NCBI RefSeq assembly: GCF_003944715.1
Contig: NZ_RWIT01000005.1
Location: 248,001-312,000 of the forward strand
Direction: 5' to 3'
DNA: 64,000 bases
From: Hymenobacter rigui
GTDB lineage: Bacteria; Bacteroidota; Bacteroidia; Cytophagales; Hymenobacteraceae
This document shows, one piece after another, positions 26,201 to 33,711 of this stretch (within the stretch, counting starts at the first letter, position 1; the number at the start of each line of letters is the position of its first letter). A model generated the notes under the pieces. It was given only the letters and a program-made list of their open reading frames with translations, was not told the DNA's origin and did no database searches. Made by a program: the position numbers and the translations under genes.

Positions 26201-27301
26201 TTATTTCCCGTTCATTTTCCGAATAAAATCGGCTTCGTCCTGATGGTAAGCGGTGCCGTCTTTGCGGAACACTTCATGAAACCACTCTCCCGGCTCGCCA
26301 CCATCCTTCACCGGCACATCCCACTGGTATTTGGTGTTCGTTTTGCCATCCACCAAGCCCCAGTTAATAGCCCCGATATTGTATTTCCGGAGCAAGGGCA
26401 TGATGTTCACGAAGCGGGAGTTGCGCGGCCGAGCCATATACTCGGTGCAGATAAGCGGCCGGTTATGCGTTTTCAGCAGCTCAATTACCCGCTCATGGGT
26501 GGTTACATCGTCGTAGTTATGATACGTCACAATATCGGAGTTCATGGCCTGAAAGGTATTCAGCTCCACTAGCCCCCAGTTCCAGAGGCCCGCGCTCAGC
26601 GGCTGACTGGGGTTTACCTCCCGGGCCCAGGCAAACACGTTGCGCAGCAGCGGCAAGGAGGCATTACCCTCGCCTTTGTTGCCGGGTTCGTTGTAGAGGT
26701 CCCACAGCAAAATGCGCCGGTCGTTGGCAAAGCTGCGCAGCACGTCCTGTACGTAGGGTTTCAGTTTCACAAAGCTGGCCGAGTCGCGGGAGGTTGGGTC
26801 GCCGGGGTCCTGTACCCAGCCCGAGTTATGAATACCAGGCTTGGGAGCGGGCTGTCTGCCGGGCTTCGGCGTTTCGTCCCAGCAGTCGTCAAAGAACACC
26901 AGCATCGTCTGGATATGGTGTTTATCCGCAATGGCCAGGTAGTCGCTCACACGCTTCTTGAAGCCCTGGGGGTCCTGCTGCCAGGCCAGGCTGTGCAGAA
27001 ACACGCGCATGGTGTTAAAGCCGATGCCCTCTGCCCAGCCCAGTTCCTTATCAATGGTGGCAGGGTCGAAGGTATCGGCCTGCCACATTTCCAGCTGGTT
27101 AATTGCCGTGCTGGGCGTAAAATTGGCTCCCGACAGCCAGGGGTGCTGCCTGTACCAGGCCTGTGCCCGCTCCACCGACCAGCGTTGGCCCTGCATGGTG
27201 GCCGTAGCAGCCACGCCTTTGGTTTTGAGCTTGGTTTTTTGAGCAAATGAGTCCGTGGCGGTGGAAGCCAGCAGCGCCAGTGCAAACAGTAGTTTTTTCA
27301 T
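26201..27301 (-). CDS. Clan GH-A (GH5-like) glycoside hydrolase
   Basis: This 366-residue secreted TIM-barrel hydrolase has an N-terminal signal peptide (MKKLLFALALLASTATDSFAQ). The acid/base Glu is in LWDLYNEPGN (residue 205) and the nucleophile Glu in ICTEYMARP (residue 287), a spacing of about 80 as in clan GH-A. Other clan features are GFNTMRVFLHSLAW and TYHNYDD. I cannot assign the family or substrate; candidates are a GH5-type or related beta-glycanase or exo-beta-glycosidase. It lies between two GH43 genes in a PUL operon, which points to hydrolysis of the glycan backbone while the GH43 enzymes remove side chains. Confidence 0.85.
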   Translation of the reverse strand: MKKLLFALALLASTATDSFAQKTKLKTKGVAATATMQGQRWSVERAQAWYRQHPWLSGANFTPSTAINQLEMWQADTFDPATIDKELGWAEGIGFNTMRVFLHSLAWQQDPQGFKKRVSDYLAIADKHHIQTMLVFFDDCWDETPKPGRQPAPKPGIHNSGWVQDPGDPTSRDSASFVKLKPYVQDVLRSFANDRRILLWDLYNEPGNKGEGNASLPLLRNVFAWAREVNPSQPLSAGLWNWGLVELNTFQAMNSDIVTYHNYDDVTTHERVIELLKTHNRPLICTEYMARPRNSRFVNIMPLLRKYNIGAINWGLVDGKTNTKYQWDVPVKDGGEPGEWFHEVFRKDGTAYHQDEADFIRKMNGK

Positions 27302-27346
27302 GGAAGGAGAGGAAAGGATAACAGGTCAGTTTCGTTTGTCGGTCCG

Positions 27347-28375
27347 CTACTCGCCCGAGGGTTTGGGTTGGGGTTGGGCCAGGGAAACCGGCTCGCCGAA
27401 GTTGGGCGTCCCGTCGGGGTTCCAGCCGAAGCGCTGCATTCGGGCACTACGGCCGGCACACGTGCCGTCGGCGGCGGTTTTGGCGTGATACACCAGCCAG
27501 TTTTCGCGTCCATCCGGCGAGGTAGTAAAGCAGTTATGCCCCGTACCCCACACGCCGTTCCGGGCCGAGGGCTTGAATACCGGTTCAGACGCTTTGCTCC
27601 ACGACCCGGGCTGCAAGAGGTCGGCCCCCGGGGGAGCGGTAAGCATGCCCAGGCAATAGTTGTCATCCCAGCAGGCACTGGCCGAATACACCACCAACAG
27701 CTGGCCTTTACGCCCCCGCAGAAATTCCGGGCCTTCCAGAATCTGGCGGCCGCCGCCCTTCTCCCATCCTCGCGTAGGGCGGGCAATAACCGCTTCCTTG
27801 CCCGGCTCCAGCGTCCAGGGATTGAGCAAGGGCGCAATGGCCAGCACACTTTGCGCCCCAACATACGCCGAGTACAGAAAATACCGCTTGCCACCGTGCT
27901 CAAACACGGAGCCATCGAGGCCGGTATAATGAGTATTCAGACGGCCCTTGTCGGTCCAGGTGCCGGTAGTGGGGTCGGCGGCAGCGTTTTCCAGTACAAA
28001 TACGTAGCGGGCATTGTCGCCGGGGTGGGCCTTGTCAGTAGCCGTGTAGTAGAGGTACCACTTGCCGTCCAGGCGGTGCAGCTCCGGTGCCCACAGCTCG
28101 GCGGAGGCGGGCCCGGCCGCCGGCGGCGTCCATACTACGACAGCGGGTGCCTGGTGCACGGCACTCAGGGCCCTGGTTTTCCAGAGCGTCAGGTTGCGGC
28201 CGGTTGTGTTGGTGTAGTAATAATAGCCGTCGTGTCGGATTACCCATGGGTCCGGCCCGTCGGAGCGTAGTGGGTTCAGGAAAGTAGCTCCGGCCTGCGC
28301 CCGCAGCGGGGGCATATTGGCAAAACCACAGGCCGCAACTACTACCATCCCCCGCAGAAAAAAACGTCTGTTCAT
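27347..28375 (-). CDS. GH43 family hydrolase, Tat-type signal (paralogue 3 of 3)
   Basis: This 342-residue single-domain GH43 has the base Asp in DGPDPWVIRHD, the Asp in GLDGSVFEHGG, the Glu in LEGPEFLRG (its relatives have NEGPE) and the His in WGTGHNCFTTSPDG. The N-terminus MNRRFFLRG has a twin-arginine motif, unlike the Sec lipoprotein signals of its two paralogues. A VAAC sequence follows, so it could be a Tat-exported lipoprotein. It is the first gene of a three-gene hydrolase operon with an operator about 104 bases upstream. Confidence 0.9.
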   Translation of the reverse strand: MNRRFFLRGMVVVAACGFANMPPLRAQAGATFLNPLRSDGPDPWVIRHDGYYYYTNTTGRNLTLWKTRALSAVHQAPAVVVWTPPAAGPASAELWAPELHRLDGKWYLYYTATDKAHPGDNARYVFVLENAAADPTTGTWTDKGRLNTHYTGLDGSVFEHGGKRYFLYSAYVGAQSVLAIAPLLNPWTLEPGKEAVIARPTRGWEKGGGRQILEGPEFLRGRKGQLLVVYSASACWDDNYCLGMLTAPPGADLLQPGSWSKASEPVFKPSARNGVWGTGHNCFTTSPDGRENWLVYHAKTAADGTCAGRSARMQRFGWNPDGTPNFGEPVSLAQPQPKPSGE

Positions 28376-28478
28376 ACAAAAGGACGTGATGAGCGGTATC
28401 CTGAATCAAGAAGCGTCCCCTGGGCCATTGGCGAGGCTACGCACAATGCGCACTAATAGGTAATCAAGGTATTTTAGC

Positions 28479-28490
28479 GCAAACGTTTGC
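28479..28490. promoter_or_regulatory. LacI-type operator O4 (GH43/GH-A operon)
   Basis: An exact GCAAACGTTTGC lies 104 bases before the start of the minus-strand GH43 at 28375. Confidence 0.85.
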
Positions 28491-28731
28491 AAGATAACCC
28501 TCGGCAAGATTTACGAGAAGCTCTGTCTCTCTCCCTGGAAAGCAGCCCCAGCTCAGACGACCCGGAAGGTAGTCGAAGCGTTGCAGCATACTGTCAGTTA
28601 TTGCACAGATATGTAAAAGCGAACAATTCATCCTAGCAACACAACCCGTTGTCTTGCTAAGGATATCAGACTGGGCTCGGTATATCACAACGCACCACCC
28701 AGCCGGCTACGGTACCGTAGGCTTCGCAAGC

Positions 28732-28743
28732 TAAAACGTTTTA
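28732..28743. promoter_or_regulatory. Variant operator O6
   Basis: TAAAACGTTTTA is a perfect palindrome that keeps the AAACGTTT core. Its centre is 22 bp, about two helical turns, from O5, so both could be bound on the same face of the DNA. Confidence 0.5.
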
Positions 28744-28753
28744 CTAATTTCAT

Positions 28754-28765
28754 GCAAACGTTTGT
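28754..28765. promoter_or_regulatory. LacI-type operator O5 (Tat-GH43 leader)
   Basis: GCAAACGTTTGT matches the palindrome at 11 of 12 positions. It lies about 220 bases before the plus-strand GH43 gene that precedes the LacI gene. Confidence 0.75.
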
Positions 28766-28988
28766 CTATTTATTCTCATCTTGTCGAGGCATGATGATGA
28801 AGTACTCACTCATCTGCTGTTCGAACACGTAGCAGTAGTGTATCCTCCGTAACCAGCGGGCAGGCCCCATACCGCGCTGGGACTACACTTACGTGCTCAT
28901 TCGGCCGGCACCAATGGCTATCGGCTTCTTCTGCCTGGTGCCGCCCGCGCCTCCATCATCCGCATTTTACCGTTTACAAGCCGTTGCT

Positions 28989-30062
28989 ATGCCCTATTCC
29001 CGCCGCACCTTTCTGCAGCAAGCCACCGCCGGCCTTGCCTCCCTCACCCTTCTGCACACTGCGCTGGCGCAGGCCGCCCAAACCTACACCAACCCTGTGT
29101 ACGCCGGGCAATTTCCCGATCCGTTCGTACTTCAGCACCAGGGTCACTATTACGCCTTTGGTACTACCGGCCAGGGCCGCACTCCGGACGGGCGCATTTT
29201 TACCCTGCTCACTTCCGATAACCTGGTGGATTGGAAACCTGCCAGCGGGGCTCTCACACCCCCGGTCGGTGCCGAAGGAGCTGATTTCTGGGCTCCAGAG
29301 GTCGTCTACCACAATGGCACCTTCTACATGTACTATTCCATGGGTGGAGGTGCCGTTGGGGCCACGGTGGGCCATCGGCTGCATGTGGCTACCAGCAAAA
29401 CGCCCCAGGGCCCCTATACACAAGTAGCCACGCTGGATGTGCCCGGCAGCAAATTCACCATTGATGCTCACGCTTTCCAGGACACCGACGGGCAATGGTA
29501 CCTGTTCTACGCCCGCGACTTTATTGATACCGACAACGGCTTCCGCCCCGGCACGGGTCTGGTCGTGGATAAGCTGCTCAATATGACCCGACTGGCCGGC
29601 CAGAGCCGCACGGTAATGCGCGCCCGGCACGACTGGACGGTATTCGAAAAAAACCGCACCATGCCTCTGTACGGCGGCCAGACATTTCCGGAATGGCACA
29701 CCCTGGAGGGCCCGTATGTGCGCAAACACGCAGGCAGGTACTATTGCTTCTATAGCGGAGCTAACTTCCTCACGCCCCGTTACGGCGTTGATTATTGCGT
29801 GGCTGATAACGTTATGGGCCCCTACTCCGAAGCAGGTGGCGGAAAAGGCCCCCGGGTGCTGGCGGCCGTAGCCGGGCATGTACGCGGCCCCGGCCACCAC
29901 TCGCACGTGATGAGTCCTGATTGCAGACAGGAATACTTGGTGTATCATGCCTGGGATGCGGGCATGCAGCAGCGGCAGCTCTGCATCGATAAACTGGTGT
30001 GGACCCCGAAAGGCCCGCGCTGCCAGGGCCCCACGTATACACCGCAACCCCTGCCGGCCTAG
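28989..30062 (+). CDS. GH43 family hydrolase with Tat signal
   Basis: This 357-residue protein starts at ATG 28989, which places a clear twin-arginine signal (YSRRTFLQQ, hydrophobic core, cleavage near ALAQA) at the N-terminus. The GH43 propeller shows the base Asp in GQFPDPFVL, the Asp in FTIDAHAFQD, a Glu in EWHTLEGPYVRKH and the His in RGPGHHSHVMSPD. It differs from the three mutual GH43 paralogues in this locus and resembles the shorter arabinan-type GH43 enzymes. It precedes the LacI gene on the same strand, so the two may be co-transcribed under operators O5/O6. Confidence 0.9.
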   Translation: MPYSRRTFLQQATAGLASLTLLHTALAQAAQTYTNPVYAGQFPDPFVLQHQGHYYAFGTTGQGRTPDGRIFTLLTSDNLVDWKPASGALTPPVGAEGADFWAPEVVYHNGTFYMYYSMGGGAVGATVGHRLHVATSKTPQGPYTQVATLDVPGSKFTIDAHAFQDTDGQWYLFYARDFIDTDNGFRPGTGLVVDKLLNMTRLAGQSRTVMRARHDWTVFEKNRTMPLYGGQTFPEWHTLEGPYVRKHAGRYYCFYSGANFLTPRYGVDYCVADNVMGPYSEAGGGKGPRVLAAVAGHVRGPGHHSHVMSPDCRQEYLVYHAWDAGMQQRQLCIDKLVWTPKGPRCQGPTYTPQPLPA

Positions 30063-30084
30063 AAGCCGGCTTTACGCAAATTCT

Positions 30085-30131
30085 ACGCAAGAAAACGCGC
30101 AAACCGTACAAGTTCTTGCGTGGGGTTTGCG
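30085..30131 (+). promoter_or_regulatory. Alternative-pairing leader before the LacI gene
   Basis: Two interleaved complementary pairs are visible. ACGCAAGAA (30085-30093) can pair with TTCTTGCGT (30113-30121). CGCAAACC (30098-30105) can pair with GGTTTGCG (30124-30131). Their order, A-B-A'-B', means the two hairpins exclude each other or form a strained pseudoknot. It lies 50 bases before the TTG start. Confidence 0.6.
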
Positions 30132-30180
30132 GATATTGCCGACCATATTCTCAGGAGTAGTTCCTCAAAGTCAGAACAGT

Positions 30181-31209
30181 TTGGCGCGCACGAAAGCATC
30201 CATTACCGATTTAGCTGCTCAGCTGGGTATATCGGTTTCTACCGTATCCCGGGCCCTATCGGACCACCCCAGCATCAGCGACGCCACCAAGAAACGGGTG
30301 TGGAAGCTGGCGCAGGAGCTGCACTACCAGCCCAACCACATGGCGGCGGGCTTGCGCAAAGGCCGCAGCAACCTGCTGGGCGTAATGGTGCCGCACATTG
30401 ATGGGCACTTTTTTACGCTTGTTGTCAAAGGCATTGAAACCGTGGCCAGCAAAGCCGGTTTCAATGTGCTCATCTGCCAATCCAATGAAGATGTGGTGCA
30501 TGAGCGCAAAAACATCGAAACTCTGCTTAGTGCCCAGGTAGAGGGAATTCTGGTGTCACTTTCCCGCACCACCCGCGACTTTCGGCACTTTGAAAAAGTA
30601 CGCAAGCAGGAAATTCCACTGGTATTTTTCGACCGGATTCTGGACGGTCAGGACGTGAGTGCCGTGGTTCTGGATGACCGGGCCGGGGGCTACCAGTCTA
30701 CCAAGCACCTGATTGCCCAGGGCTGCCGCCGCATTGCACACTTTGGCGGGCCGCAGCACCTGAACATCTACAAGGACCGTCAGCAGGGCTACCTTGATGC
30801 CCTGCGGGAATCCGGCCTGCCAATCGAATCCGAACTCATTCTGCATTCCAACATGGCCCTGGACGATGGAGTGGCAGGCATGCAGCAACTCTTGCAACTG
30901 CCAAACCCGCCGGACGCCGTGTTTTCAGCCAGCGACTTTTCCGCCGTTGGGGCCCTGCAGGAACTCAAGCGTCGGGGGCTGCGCGTACCCCAGCACATGG
31001 CGCTGGCTGGCTTCAGCAACGAAACCTTCACGTCGCTCACGGAGCCCATGCTTACCTCCGTTGACCAGCGGTGCGAACAGATGGGACAGTCGGCGGTGCG
31101 GCTGTTTCTGGAGATGCGGGAGCATACGTCCACCCCATTTTCGCCCCGGCGAATTTTACTGCAGCCCGAACTGCTGATCCGGGATTCATCCCTGCATACG
31201 GCCAGCTAA
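30181..31209 (+). CDS. LacI/GalR-family transcriptional regulator
   Basis: This 342-residue DNA-binding regulator begins with the helix-turn-helix ASITDLAAQLGISVSTVSRA and the hinge helix HMAAGLRKGRS. A periplasmic-binding-protein-like sensor domain follows, with FFDRILDG, DDRAGGYQSTKHL and AVFSASDFSAVGALQEL. The only start that gives the family length is the TTG at 30181; the open frame upstream is 78 codons of non-conserved sequence. It should bind a sugar or sugar phosphate released from the PUL substrate and control the GCAAACGTTTGC sites. The PUL has no hybrid two-component or SusR-like regulator nearby, which supports that role. Confidence 0.92.
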   Translation: MARTKASITDLAAQLGISVSTVSRALSDHPSISDATKKRVWKLAQELHYQPNHMAAGLRKGRSNLLGVMVPHIDGHFFTLVVKGIETVASKAGFNVLICQSNEDVVHERKNIETLLSAQVEGILVSLSRTTRDFRHFEKVRKQEIPLVFFDRILDGQDVSAVVLDDRAGGYQSTKHLIAQGCRRIAHFGGPQHLNIYKDRQQGYLDALRESGLPIESELILHSNMALDDGVAGMQQLLQLPNPPDAVFSASDFSAVGALQELKRRGLRVPQHMALAGFSNETFTSLTEPMLTSVDQRCEQMGQSAVRLFLEMREHTSTPFSPRRILLQPELLIRDSSLHTAS

Positions 31210-31259
31210 AATTGGGGCTTGCCGTACCCCATCCTTCTGGTTTGCGTATAGCTGCAACC

Positions 31260-31286
31260 CGCCGCGGCATTTTGCTGCGGCGTTTT
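31260..31286 (+). terminator. Terminator after the LacI gene
   Basis: A CGCCGCGGC / GCTGCGGCG stem with one mismatch and a TTTT-containing loop is followed by TTTT. It lies 50 bases after the regulator stop. Confidence 0.7.
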
Positions 31287-31305
31287 CATGCAACTCCAAT
31301 ACGCT

Positions 31306-32196
31306 ATGCGCACCTTATTTTTTGCCGCCGCTCTGGCGGGTATGCTGCTGAGCAGCTGCTCAGAGGCTCAAACCCAAAACCCGGAAGGCAACCAGAAGCA
31401 GGAAAAATCGGGGAAGAAAAAAGGTAAGAAAGGCGGTAAAGGTGCCGCTAACATTGCCAACCTGACGGAAGTGGGCCGCATGAGCGGCGTGCCCGAAAGC
31501 TCCGGCCTGGCCCTGACCGGCGAGGCCGGCTCCTTCTTCACCCACGGCGACGACGGCACCCAGCCCATTCTGTACAAAATCAGCAGCACCGGCAAAACGC
31601 TGGCCCAGCTGGATATTCCGGTGAAAAGCCACGACTGGGAAAGCATCACCCGCGACACCAACGGCCACGTGTACATCGGCGACGTGGGCAATAACAACAA
31701 CAGCCGCCAGGACTTGGTGATTTATCGCCTCAACCCTGCCAACGTGCAGCAGGTGCAGGAAATCCACCTGAAATACCCCGATCAGAAGGACTTCCCGCCA
31801 GCCAAGGAGGAGCGCAACTTCGACTGCGAAGCCACGCTCTGGCACGCCGGCAAGGTGTACCTGTTCACCAAGGACCGCGCCCAGGAACAAACCAGCAAGG
31901 TGTATGCCGTGCCCGACCAGCCCGGTAACTACATCGCCCAGCAAATCACCCGCCTCGCCATTCCCGGCCAGGTAACCGATGCCGCCCTGAGCCCCGATGG
32001 CCGCCGCCTTGTGCTGCTGGCCCGCCAGGAAATGTTTGTGCTGGAGGGAAACAGCTTTGAGGAAATTCTGAAGGCCACGCCCCGCCAGATTTCCCTGAAA
32101 GGCGCGGGCCAGACCGAGGGTGCCGTATTCACCGATAACAACACGCTCTACATCAGCAACGAGCAGGGCGCGCTCTACACGTACTCGTTCCAATAA
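31306..32196 (+). CDS. Lipoprotein with beta-propeller-like domain, unknown function
   Basis: This 296-residue lipoprotein (lipobox LLSSC) has a very basic linker (KSGKKKGKKGGKG) at about residues 34-46. About 240 residues of propeller-like repeats follow, including ESSGLALTGEAGSFFTHGDD, DWESITRDTNGHVYIGDVGN and LSPDGRRLVLLARQEMFVLE. The pattern resembles SdiA-regulated or esterase-like phytase propellers. I chose ATG 31306 because it starts the signal peptide directly; an ATG at 31288 would add six residues. The function is not known. The DWES/GDVGN acidic residues could bind a metal. It is flanked by terminators on both sides. Confidence 0.65.
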   Translation: MRTLFFAAALAGMLLSSCSEAQTQNPEGNQKQEKSGKKKGKKGGKGAANIANLTEVGRMSGVPESSGLALTGEAGSFFTHGDDGTQPILYKISSTGKTLAQLDIPVKSHDWESITRDTNGHVYIGDVGNNNNSRQDLVIYRLNPANVQQVQEIHLKYPDQKDFPPAKEERNFDCEATLWHAGKVYLFTKDRAQEQTSKVYAVPDQPGNYIAQQITRLAIPGQVTDAALSPDGRRLVLLARQEMFVLEGNSFEEILKATPRQISLKGAGQTEGAVFTDNNTLYISNEQGALYTYSFQ

Positions 32197-32240
32197 AACC
32201 ACCGCCGGCCCAGCCGCAGGCGGACCGAAGCGCAGCGTTG

Positions 32241-32279
32241 AGCGGGCCCTTAGCGAATTTTCGCTAAGGGCCCGCTTTT
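32241..32279 (+). terminator. Terminator after the lipoprotein gene
   Basis: A perfect 16-bp stem (AGCGGGCCCTTAGCGA and its complement) with an ATTT loop is followed by TTT. Confidence 0.88.
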
Positions 32280-32307
32280 GCGTGTAGCAGGACCTTTTTC
32301 TTTTGAG

Positions 32308-32315
32308 TATGTTTG
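32308..32315 (+). promoter_or_regulatory. Candidate -7 element for fbaA
   Basis: TATGTTTG matches the Bacteroidota consensus TAnnTTTG. It lies 61 bases before the aldolase ATG. The -33 box is not clear. Confidence 0.45.
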
Positions 32316-32375
32316 ACCTAAGATTCCAAAACCCGGTGCGGCCTTTCCCCGACCAGCGCCATCATCTTCCAGCAA

Positions 32376-33464
32376 ATGGCTGAACAAACCACTCTCACCG
32401 GCCTGCGCGCCGGCGTGCTGCACGGCGACGAAGTGCAGCAGCTTTTCGAACACGCTAAAGCCCACGGCTACGCCCTGCCCGCCGTGAACGTAACCGGCAC
32501 CGACACGGTAAACGCCGTGCTGGAAGCCGCCCGCGACCTGAACTCGCCGGTTATTATTCAGTTCTCGAACGGGGGTGCCCAGTTCTTCGCCGGTAAAGGC
32601 TTGGCCAACGACAAGCAGCAGGCCAGCATTGCCGGCGGCATTTCGGGCGCGCACCACGTGCACCTGATGGCCAAGGCCTACGGCGTACCCGTGATTCTGC
32701 ACACCGACCACGCTGCCAAAAAGCTGCTGCCCTGGATTGACGGCCTGCTGGAAGCCGGCGAGAAATTCTACGCCGAGCACGGCCAGCCGCTGTACTCCTC
32801 GCACATGCTCGACCTCTCGGAGGAACCCATCGAGGAGAACATCGAAATCTGCAAAGAGTACCTGGTGCGCATGGCCAAAATTGGCATGACGCTGGAAATT
32901 GAGCTGGGCGTAACCGGCGGCGAGGAAGACGGCGTGGACAACTCCGACGTGGATTCCAGCAAGCTCTACACGCAGCCTTCGGAAGTAGCCTACGCTTATG
33001 AGGAGCTGAGCAAGGTGAGCCCCCGCTTCACCATTGCCGCTGCTTTCGGCAACGTGCACGGCGTGTACAAGCCCGGCAACGTGAAGCTGCAGCCCGTTAT
33101 CCTGAAAAACTCCCAGGATTTCGTGAAGGAGAAATTCGGCCTCACCGCCGAGCGTCCCATCAACTTCGTATTCCACGGCGGCTCGGGCTCCACGCAGGAG
33201 GAAATCCGCGAGGCCATCAGCTACGGGGCCATCAAGATGAACATCGACACCGACATGCAGTGGGCGTTCTGGGACGGTATCCGCGGGTATTACCAGAAGA
33301 ACGAAGGCTTCCTGCAGAGCCAGATCGGCAACCCCACCGGCGAGGATTCGCCCAACAAGAAGTACTACGACCCGCGCGTGTGGCTGCGTAAGGGCGAGGA
33401 AAGCTTCGTAACCCGCCTCAAGTCGGCCTTCGAAGACCTCAACGCCGTAAACCGCCGCCCCTAG
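32376..33464 (+). CDS. fbaA: Class II fructose-bisphosphate aldolase
   Basis: This 362-residue zinc aldolase splits fructose 1,6-bisphosphate in glycolysis and runs in reverse in gluconeogenesis. The length and motifs fit the class IIA (E. coli FbaA-like) type: zinc ligands in VILHTDHAAKKLLPW, the ELGVTGGEEDGVDN segment with an acidic ligand, AAAFGNVHGVY, and the phosphate-binding FHGGSGSTQEEI followed by GAIKMNIDTDMQWAFW. The gene is monocistronic, with a terminator 37 bases after its stop. Confidence 0.96.
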   Translation: MAEQTTLTGLRAGVLHGDEVQQLFEHAKAHGYALPAVNVTGTDTVNAVLEAARDLNSPVIIQFSNGGAQFFAGKGLANDKQQASIAGGISGAHHVHLMAKAYGVPVILHTDHAAKKLLPWIDGLLEAGEKFYAEHGQPLYSSHMLDLSEEPIEENIEICKEYLVRMAKIGMTLEIELGVTGGEEDGVDNSDVDSSKLYTQPSEVAYAYEELSKVSPRFTIAAAFGNVHGVYKPGNVKLQPVILKNSQDFVKEKFGLTAERPINFVFHGGSGSTQEEIREAISYGAIKMNIDTDMQWAFWDGIRGYYQKNEGFLQSQIGNPTGEDSPNKKYYDPRVWLRKGEESFVTRLKSAFEDLNAVNRRP

Positions 33465-33500
33465 GAAGTAGCGCGAACTTTGTAGTTCGCGTCTCAACAC

Positions 33501-33539
33501 AAAACGGCCCCGTGCTCTGGTTGAGTACGGGGCCGTTTT
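33501..33539 (+). terminator. Terminator after fbaA
   Basis: An AAAACGGCCCCGT / ACGGGGCCGTTTT stem has a 13-nt loop. Confidence 0.88.
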
Positions 33540-33585
33540 GTTTATTCGTTATTCTGAGCGGAACGAGGAACCCAAGAAGCGGCAG

Positions 33586-33698
33586 GCACGGTGTAGAGAC
33601 GCAATATCTTGCGTCTCGTCGTTGAACAAATGGACACGCGTCCTTTAGAACAACGTCAGCAACGACGACACGCAAGATATTGCGTCTCTACACCGTGC
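33586..33698. repeat. MITE/REP-like palindrome E (GTAGAGACGCAA type)
   Basis: Perfect 29-bp arms (33586-33614 and 33670-33698) contain the sub-palindrome GAGACGCAATATCTTGCGTCTC. A second CGTCGTTG/CAACGACG pairing lies just inside. The element sits between convergent fbaA and lgt and contains no ORF. Confidence 0.88.
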
Positions 33699-33711
33699 AA
33701 TCCTAATTAAA

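Larger units (their letters stand above)
28376..28988. other. Divergent regulatory region between two GH43 genes
   Basis: This 613-base AT-rich region has an exact operator at 28479 on the minus-gene side. A near-exact copy at 28754 and a core-palindrome variant at 28732 lie on the plus-gene side. The short minus-strand frame within it (28464-28688) has no recognisable features and I do not call it a gene. Confidence 0.65.

Noticed and set aside
28464..28688. 74-codon minus-strand frame in the operator-containing spacer
   Set aside because: It overlaps operator O4, and has no signal, domain or start context.
30085..30131. A stable H-type pseudoknot
   Set aside because: The gap between the second and fourth strands is only 2 bases, which seems too short to cross a 9-bp stem; alternative hairpins are more likely.
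29947..30180. N-terminal extension of the LacI protein
   Set aside because: The frame stays open upstream but the translated part overlaps the GH43 gene and the leader hairpins and is not conserved; the TTG at 30181 gives the family length.
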